Part shown: piece by piece, positions 6,526-10,790 of the stretch
How positions within the stretch are numbered: the first letter of the stretch is position 1
How the letters are laid out: the number at the start of each line of letters is the position of its first letter
Source: DATHWB01 sp040902855
Lineage (GTDB): Bacteria > Actinomycetota > Acidimicrobiia > Spongiisociales > ZC4RG35
Reading direction: 5' to 3'
NCBI GenBank assembly: GCA_040902855.1
Contig: JBBDWN010000184.1
Coordinates: 1 to 10,790, forward strand
DNA length: 10,790 nt
Position numbers and translations under genes: made by a program
Notes under the pieces: model-generated
Databases searched by the model: none
Told to the model about the DNA's origin: nothing
The model's input: only the letters and a program-made list of their open reading frames with translations

Positions 6526-7309
6526 GCCGTTCCGGGAAGGCGAGATGGCCCTCGTCATCGACAACAAGGAGCGTCACTACCTGGTGCGCCTCGACGCCTC
6601 GGGCTCGTTCCAATATCACCGAGGGGTGCTGGCGCATTCGGAGATCATCGGTGCATCCGAAGGGGTGACCCTGCAGGCGAGCAGCGGGGGAGAGCTACTG
6701 GTGCTCCGACCCCGGCTCGCCGACTACATCCTCAAGATGCAGCGGGGCGCCCAGGTCGTGTACCCGAAAGACATTGGCCCGATCCTGCTGTGGGGTGACA
6801 TCGGGGCGGGAATGAGCGTGTTGGAGGCGGGCACCGGGTCTGCGGCGCTCACTTCGGCGCTCGTTCGGGTGGTTGGTCCAACTGGGTCGGTGGTCACCGT
6901 CGAACTGCGAGAAGACCATCAGAAGCAGGCGATCAAGACGCTCACGCGGTGGTTCGGGGAAATCCCGGCCAGTCTCGACATGCGGATCGGGGACGTGGTC
7001 GACGTGGCGGCCGAAGTCGTGGTGGACCGCATCGTTCTCGACCTTCCCGAGCCGTGGCACGTCGCCGAAGTGGCGGCGGATTCTCAGCCGGGAGGGATCG
7101 TGTTCATCTCGTATCTGCCAACCGTGCCGCAGGTCCAACAACTGGTCGAGACGATGCGCGAGACCGGCGCGTACGCCGAGATCGACGTGTTCGAGACTTT
7201 GCATCGCACCTGGAACGTGTCCGGCCGCTCCGTCCGCCCGGACCACCAGATGGTCGGCCACACCGGCTTCATCGTCACCGCCCGGAGATCCATTCGAACC
7301 CAGGGTTAG
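6518..7309 (+). CDS. trmI: TrmI-like tRNA (adenine-58-N1) methyltransferase
   Basis: A SAM-dependent methyltransferase of 263 residues, normally a tetramer, making m1A58 in the T-loop of tRNA. After a small N-terminal beta domain (about 1-75) comes KMQRGAQVVYPKDIG, typical of TrmI, the SAM-binding motif VLEAGTGSAALT (101-112), the acidic motif VTVELRED, and the catalytic DLPEPW (175-180). Mycobacterium tuberculosis Rv2118c is the characterised actinobacterial member. ATG 6518 overlaps the end of ttuA by 8 nt and has a purine-rich GGGAAGAAGG upstream; ATG 6545 is a less likely alternative. In Thermus m1A58 favours thiolation of position 54, so the shared operon makes biochemical sense. Actinobacteria often carry this gene close to arc, as here. 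Confidence 0.95.
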   Translation: MSEPFREGEMALVIDNKERHYLVRLDASGSFQYHRGVLAHSEIIGASEGVTLQASSGGELLVLRPRLADYILKMQRGAQVVYPKDIGPILLWGDIGAGMSVLEAGTGSAALTSALVRVVGPTGSVVTVELREDHQKQAIKTLTRWFGEIPASLDMRIGDVVDVAAEVVVDRIVLDLPEPWHVAEVAADSQPGGIVFISYLPTVPQVQQLVETMRETGAYAEIDVFETLHRTWNVSGRSVRPDHQMVGHTGFIVTARRSIRTQG

Positions 7310-7330
7310 ATCGGACTCCTGCGTCCGATC
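7309..7330 (+). terminator. Hairpin after trmI, probable terminator without U-tract
   Basis: GATCGGAC, a 6-nt loop (TCCTGC), and GTCCGATC: a perfect 8-bp stem that starts at the last base of the trmI stop codon. No T-run follows, which is common for actinobacterial L-shaped terminators. Confidence 0.55.
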
Positions 7331-7380
7331 CAGCCCGCGGAAGGGCGGCCGGTGGAGACGAGGTCTTATTCTCGTGCGCG

Positions 7381-7400
7381 AAAACCACCGTATAGGTGGT
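7381..7400 (-). terminator. Rho-independent terminator of the minus-strand PLP-enzyme gene
   Basis: Read on the minus strand: ACCACC, loop TATAC, GGTGGT, then TTTT. A 6-bp stem followed directly by a short T-run, 20 nt after the TGA of the PLP-enzyme gene. Confidence 0.6.
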
Positions 7401-7419
7401 GCTGAACCCTGGGTTTGCT

Positions 7420-8592
7420 TCAGTTTGTGGCGGTGGTCAGGTGGGTGATCAGGGGATCGGGGTCTTCGATGCCGACTGAGATCCGGATGAAGCCCTCGGT
7501 GATGCCCAGCGCTTCGCGTTCCGACTCCGAAAGGCGGCGATGCGACGAAGAAGCCGGGTGTGAGATCAGTGTCGACACGTCTCCCAGCGTCGGTGCGAAA
7601 GGGATCGGCGCGGCGGCGCGGACGAAGGTGTTTGCGTGCTCGCGCCCGCCGGCCAGCCGCATGCCGACGATCGTCCCGTTCCGTCCGCCGAACAGCTCGG
7701 CCGCCCGGCTGTGGTCAGGATGGTCGGCCCGCCCCGGGTACGAGACCGCCTCCACCCCAGACAGTTCGGCGAGGGCGTCGGCCAAACGGGTGGCGGTCGA
7801 CTCGGCCCGGTCGTAGCGGAGCTCGAAAGTGTGCAATCCCCGCTCGGCCAGCCAACAGTCGAACGGTGATGGGGTGAGCCCCCAGGTGACCGCCGCGTCG
7901 CGTATTGCCGCATTCGCCGCCGGATCCCGGGCCACGGCGTAACCGAGAGTCACGTCGGAGTGGCCGGCCAGCATCTTGGTCACAGAATGCACTACAACAT
8001 CGGCCTCATGGGAGAACGGCCGGAAGCCGCGGGGAGTCGAGAAAGTGTTGTCGACGACGAGGAGGACGTCCCGATCTGAGGCGAGGCGGGCGATTCCGTC
8101 GATGTCCGCCACCCGCAGCGTCGGGTTCGAGACCGTTTCCACCAGGATCGCCCGAGTGTTCGGCCGGATGAGGGCGGCCACCGCCTCGGCGTCGGTCGTG
8201 TCGGCGAGTGAAGTCTCGAAACCGAGGCGCACCAGGTCGGTGGTCATCATCCGGTGGGAACGTCCGTACAGCTGATCTCCTCCGAGGATGTGGTCCCCGG
8301 TCTTCAGTATTCCGAGAAACACTGCCCCGATCGCAGCCATCCCCGAACCGGTCACCACTCCGTCGTCTCCCGCGCCTTCGAGCCAGCCCAGCGTGGCGGC
8401 AAGGGCGTCAGCATTCGGGTGGCCCTCCCGCGCGTAGGTGTAGCCGCTGAGCCGACCCTCGTACTGGGCGTCGAGTTCGTCCGGGTCGGTGGAGGCGTAG
8501 ACCACCGACGGCTGCAGCGGGTTGGTCACCGGGCGTGACACCGAGCCGGGAAGCGGGCTGTGGCGGGCGATCGAATCGGGCTGGTGGGACAA
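7420..8592 (-). CDS. Cys/Met-metabolism PLP-dependent enzyme (cystathionine gamma-synthase/lyase family)
   Basis: A cytoplasmic trans-sulfuration enzyme of 390 residues, fold type I, the usual family length. Visible motifs: YTYAREGHPN (51-60; the Y and R that hold PLP phosphate of the neighbouring subunit), TGSGMAA (81-87), GDQLYGRSH (105-113), ETVSNPTLRV (152-161), VVDNTFSTP (179-187), and the PLP lysine in HSVTKMLAGHSD (Lys206). Whether it acts as gamma-synthase, gamma-lyase, methionine gamma-lyase or sulfhydrylase cannot be told from motifs. The start is TTG 8592: GAGGAG lies 6 nt upstream, and the protein then begins at the expected place. The frame stays open further upstream to 8784, but that extension lacks a binding site and would run into the ferredoxin gene. 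It lies convergent to the thiolation operon; a sulfur-supply link is possible but unproven. Confidence 0.92.
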   Translation of the reverse strand: MSHQPDSIARHSPLPGSVSRPVTNPLQPSVVYASTDPDELDAQYEGRLSGYTYAREGHPNADALAATLGWLEGAGDDGVVTGSGMAAIGAVFLGILKTGDHILGGDQLYGRSHRMMTTDLVRLGFETSLADTTDAEAVAALIRPNTRAILVETVSNPTLRVADIDGIARLASDRDVLLVVDNTFSTPRGFRPFSHEADVVVHSVTKMLAGHSDVTLGYAVARDPAANAAIRDAAVTWGLTPSPFDCWLAERGLHTFELRYDRAESTATRLADALAELSGVEAVSYPGRADHPDHSRAAELFGGRNGTIVGMRLAGGREHANTFVRAAAPIPFAPTLGDVSTLISHPASSSHRRLSESEREALGITEGFIRISVGIEDPDPLITHLTTATN

Positions 8593-8598
8593 CGTCGT

Positions 8599-8604
8599 CT
8601 CCTC
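8599..8604 (-). promoter_or_regulatory. Ribosome binding site deciding the TTG start
   Basis: GAGGAG on the minus strand, 6 nt before TTG 8592. It is the only strong binding site at the 5' end of the PLP-enzyme gene and supports the rare TTG start over upstream in-frame codons. Confidence 0.75.
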
Positions 8605-8682
8605 GAACTGTGGGCTCAGGACTACCGCCAAGGTGTCCAGGACCCAGGGTACGGGTGTCGGGGGCAGGGGTGGCGACGCCTC

Positions 8683-8688
8683 TACACT
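8683..8688 (+). promoter_or_regulatory. Possible -10 element for the ferredoxin gene
   Basis: TACACT fits TANNNT and lies 35 nt before ATG 8724 in the 131-bp divergent gap. No convincing -35 box is seen. Confidence 0.25.
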
Positions 8689-8723
8689 TCCGTGCCGCAC
8701 GTATCCCCAGGAGCAACAACGAC

Positions 8724-8969
8724 ATGAAGGTTTGGATCGACCAGGATCTCTGCACCGGCGACGGCCTGTGCGAAGAGATCGCACCCGACGTCTTCGTCCT
8801 CCTCGACGACGGACTCGCCTACGTTCGCGAAGGCGACACGGTCTACGCCGCAGCCAAAGGCAACCCCGAAGGAGCAGCCGGGCTGGCCGTCGTCCCTGCC
8901 GGCCAAGAAGACATCACGATTGAGTCGGCCGAGGAGTGTCCGGGGGAGTGCATCTTCCTCGAACCCTGA
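8724..8969 (+). CDS. Small single-cluster ferredoxin
   Basis: An 81-residue acidic electron carrier. The N-terminal motif is C10-TGDGL-C16 and the C-terminal motif C72-PGE-C76; between them are the usual IAPDVF and LLDDGLAYV. The missing middle cysteine (Asp13 or Gly14 in its place) gives the three-ligand pattern of [3Fe-4S] ferredoxins, although C76 could complete a [4Fe-4S] site. AGGAG at 8709-8713 lies 10 nt before ATG. A ferredoxin with DLCTGDGLC and ECPG-x-CI is typically found just upstream of arc in Actinobacteria; its partner there is not known to me. It stands near TtuA, an iron-sulfur enzyme, but not in the same operon. Redox partner unknown. Confidence 0.93.
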   Translation: MKVWIDQDLCTGDGLCEEIAPDVFVLLDDGLAYVREGDTVYAAAKGNPEGAAGLAVVPAGQEDITIESAEECPGECIFLEP

Positions 8970-9010
8970 GCGGATCACGATCGGATGGGGCGGCGTCGAG
9001 CCGTCTCCGT

Positions 9011-9032
9011 CGTTGTTCCGGGGGAACCAACG
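9011..9032 (+). terminator. GC-rich hairpin between ferredoxin and arc
   Basis: CGTTGTTCC, loop GGG, GGAACCAACG: a stem of nine pairs with one bulged C, 42 nt after the ferredoxin stop. No T-run. It may end the ferredoxin transcript or only attenuate read-through into arc. Confidence 0.35.
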
Positions 9033-9060
9033 GCGCCGACGACGGCGTTCATGAACCCGA

Positions 9061-9095
9061 ACGAACGACCCGGTGGCAAAACACGTCTCGTTCGT
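9061..9095. repeat. 8-bp inverted repeat around the arc promoter
   Basis: ACGAACGA (9061-9068) and its exact reverse complement TCGTTCGT (9088-9095), 19 nt apart. The arms flank the -35 box and touch the -10 box. A separate perfect palindrome, GTTCATGAAC, lies just upstream at 9047-9056. Both look like operator candidates. Confidence 0.45.
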
Positions 9096-9100
9096 ATACT
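9073..9100 (+). promoter_or_regulatory. Candidate sigma70 promoter of arc
   Basis: GTGGCA (9073-9078, four of six matches to TTGACA), a 16-nt spacer, and TATACT (9095-9100, one mismatch to TATAAT). The start would be near 9107, with a leader of about 30 nt that includes AGGAG at 9121-9125. Confidence 0.5.
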
Positions 9101-9137
9101 GCGCGAGAGGCACCCAAGCCAGGAGAAGCCAGACCGA

Positions 9138-10790
9138 ATGACGGATAGGACGTTTGGAGAAGACGACCCAGCCGCGCTTCGTCGCCAGATCGCCGGCCTG
9201 GAAGTCGAGGTCGACTCCCTCAGACGCCGTCTCGCGGAGGCCCCGCGCCGGGCCGCGGACCTGGAACGACGCCTGTCCGAGACGAATGCCCAGCTCGAAC
9301 GAGCCAAGGTGCAGAACGAGCGACTGAGCACCGTCCTCGAAGAAGCCCGCGAACAACTCACCGTGCTACGGGCCGAAGTCGAAAAGCTCACCACGCCGCC
9401 CAACAACTTCGGCACCGTCGCCCAGGTCAACGAGGACGGCTCGGTCGATGTGGTCACCGGCAACCGGAAACTGCGGGTCGGAGCCCAACCCAACGTCGAG
9501 GTCAAGCAGCTCGCCAAGGGCCAGGAAGTGCTGCTCAACGAGAGCATGGCGATCGTCGATGTCCGGGCCTATCCGCTTCAGGGCGAGGTGGTCCGAGTGC
9601 GCGACAAGCTCGACGACGGCCGCCTGCTGGTGCTCGCCCGGGCCGACGACGAGCACGTCGTCACCGTTTCGGACAGTCTCGAAGACGTCCAGATCAGGGT
9701 CGGCGACCACCTGCGGATGGACCCGAAAGCCGGAATGGTGTTCGAACGCCTCGCCCGACCCGAAGTCGAAGAACTCGTCCTCGAAGAAGTCCCCGACATC
9801 TCGTATGAGCAGGTGGGCGGCCTCGCCGATCAGATCGAGCAGATTCGGGATGCGGTCGAACTGCCCTATATCCACAAGGATCTGTTCTCGGATTACGGGC
9901 TGGAAGCGCCCAAAGGCATTCTCCTCTACGGACCTCCGGGATGCGGCAAGACACTGATCGCCAAGGCGGTCGCCAACAGCCTTGCCCAAGCGGTCGCCGA
10001 GCGCACCGGCCGACCCGACGCACGCTCCTACTTCCTCAACATCAAAGGCCCTGAACTCCTCAACAAGTGGGTGGGCGAGACCGAACGCCAGATCCGCCTC
10101 ATCTTCCAGCGGGCGAAGGAGAAGAGCGACGAGGGCGTGCCGGTCATCGTGTTCTTCGACGAGATGGACTCGCTGTTCCGCACCAGGGGCACTGGCATCA
10201 GCTCCGACGTCGAATCCACCATCGTTCCCCAGTTGCTCTCGGAACTCGACGGGGTCGAGTCGCTCCGCAACGTCATCGTGATCGGGGCATCGAACCGCGA
10301 AGACCTGATCGATCCAGCGATCCTCCGGCCAGGCCGGCTCGACGTGAAGATCAAGATCAACCGTCCTGACCCGGCTTCGGCACGTCAGATCTTCTCGATC
10401 TATCTCCGTCATGACGTGCCGCTCGCCGAAGACGAACTCGCCGAGCACGGCGGGGATCGGTCGGCCCTCGTCGACGCCATGATCGAACGAACCGTCGACA
10501 TGATGTACTCCGAAGACGACTCCAACCGCTTCCTCGAAGTCACGTACGCCGGCGGCGACCGGGAGGTGCTCTATTTCAAGGACTTCTCGTCTGGGGCGAT
10601 GATCGAGAACATCGTCCGGCGGGCCAAGAAGGAGGCGATCAAGCGGGAGATCGCCGAAGGCACCAGGGGAGTTCGAATCCAGGACCTGGCAGACGCCATC
10701 GTCCAGGAATTCAAGGAGCATGAGGACCTGCCGAACACCACCAATCCCGACGACTGGGCCAAGATCTCGGGCAAGAAGGGCGAGCGGATC
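9138..10790 (+). CDS. arc: Proteasome-associated AAA+ ATPase ARC/Mpa (3' end outside window)
   Basis: The hexameric ATPase that recognises Pup-tagged proteins through its coiled coils, unfolds them and passes them into the 20S proteasome. 551 residues are visible and the frame is open at the right edge; with about 600 expected from Mpa, roughly the last 40-60 residues, including the proteasome-docking tail, are missing. Order: coiled coil at about 10-85 (heptad-rich, many Arg and Glu), two OB-fold domains at about 90-225, then the AAA+ module with Walker A GPPGCGKT (265-272), GPELLNKWVGETER for the pore and interface region, Walker B VIVFFDE (336-342), and NREDLIDPAILRPGRLD (sensor and arginine-finger region). 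ATG 9138 has AGGAG upstream at a rather long 12-nt spacing. It follows the ferredoxin by 168 bp with its own promoter. dop, pup and prcBA are expected beyond the edge. Confidence 0.96.
   Translation, partial: MTDRTFGEDDPAALRRQIAGLEVEVDSLRRRLAEAPRRAADLERRLSETNAQLERAKVQNERLSTVLEEAREQLTVLRAEVEKLTTPPNNFGTVAQVNEDGSVDVVTGNRKLRVGAQPNVEVKQLAKGQEVLLNESMAIVDVRAYPLQGEVVRVRDKLDDGRLLVLARADDEHVVTVSDSLEDVQIRVGDHLRMDPKAGMVFERLARPEVEELVLEEVPDISYEQVGGLADQIEQIRDAVELPYIHKDLFSDYGLEAPKGILLYGPPGCGKTLIAKAVANSLAQAVAERTGRPDARSYFLNIKGPELLNKWVGETERQIRLIFQRAKEKSDEGVPVIVFFDEMDSLFRTRGTGISSDVESTIVPQLLSELDGVESLRNVIVIGASNREDLIDPAILRPGRLDVKIKINRPDPASARQIFSIYLRHDVPLAEDELAEHGGDRSALVDAMIERTVDMMYSEDDSNRFLEVTYAGGDREVLYFKDFSSGAMIENIVRRAKKEAIKREIAEGTRGVRIQDLADAIVQEFKEHEDLPNTTNPDDWAKISGKKGERI

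Larger units (their letters stand above)
7297..7415. repeat. 11-bp inverted repeat bracketing the convergent intergenic region
   Basis: AACCCAGGGTT (7297-7307) at the end of trmI and its exact reverse complement AACCCTGGGTT (7405-7415) at the end of the PLP-enzyme gene. Each arm is itself nearly palindromic. Both terminator hairpins lie between the arms. It may strengthen termination in both directions or be a protein site. Confidence 0.6.

Noticed and set aside
5581..6567. Minus-strand open frame of 328 codons opposite ttuA
   Set aside because: The plus strand has all TtuA motifs; the antisense frame is a composition effect.
8593..8784. Upstream extension of the PLP-enzyme gene to an ATG at 8784
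   Set aside because: No binding site, non-homologous Arg- and Pro-rich sequence, and overlap with the ferredoxin gene start; TTG 8592 has a strong Shine-Dalgarno.
9366..10721. Long open frame on the minus strand, 451 codons, antisense to arc
   Set aside because: It is a mirror of a GC-rich coding frame; the plus strand encodes an unmistakable AAA+ ATPase. The antisense product has no recognisable domain.
1..10790. CRISPR arrays, insertion sequences, tRNA or rRNA genes
   Set aside because: No regularly spaced repeats, transposase motifs, terminal inverted repeats with target duplications, or tRNA cloverleaf were seen on either strand.

Overview
The window comes from a GC-rich actinobacterium. 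The main evidence is the proteasomal AAA+ ATPase ARC/Mpa at the right end, preceded by the small ferredoxin and the TrmI-type tRNA methyltransferase that usually sit near it in Actinobacteria. Codon use is strongly G/C-ending, and GTG and TTG starts are frequent. I suspect a deep or uncultured lineage, perhaps Acidimicrobiia-like, but the sequence does not prove it. A run of exactly 100 N marks a scaffold join in a draft or metagenome assembly.

Layout. (1) 1-4405 looks like ordinary accessory content: a membrane-anchored PAS-GAF-PAS hybrid-free histidine kinase (minus strand, spanning or ending next to the N gap), a small two-helix membrane protein (plus), and an MFS exporter (minus) that converges on it so that the two TAG stops share one CTAG. 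(2) 4511-5254 holds three small membrane proteins: a holin-X-like protein and a GRRKG-tailed protein, coupled by ATGA, and a convergent single-helix protein. (3) 5311-7309 is a tight plus-strand operon: an unannotated 31-residue membrane peptide, a TtuB-like ubiquitin-fold sulfur carrier ending in Gly-Gly, a full-length TtuA-like tRNA 2-thiouridine synthetase with all its metal-ligand cysteines, and TrmI (tRNA m1A58). Every junction overlaps or is a few bases. (4) A convergent terminator region separates this operon from a minus-strand Cys/Met-metabolism PLP enzyme that starts at TTG. (5) A plus-strand ferredoxin and then ARC, which runs off the right edge; ARC has its own promoter with TATACT and a flanking inverted repeat.

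How it fits together. TtuB, TtuA and TrmI are the parts known from Thermus for the T-loop of tRNA: 2-thiolation of residue 54 and methylation of A58, where m1A58 favours the thiolation. Finding them as one operon beside the Pup-proteasome locus of an actinobacterium is the most interesting feature. TtuB in Thermus is also a ubiquitin-like protein tag, so a second protein-tagging modifier sits next to the ATPase that feeds pupylated proteins to the proteasome. No E1-like activator (TtuC/MoeB/ThiF), no sulfurtransferase and no Pup/Dop/proteasome subunit genes lie inside the window; the latter are expected just to the right.
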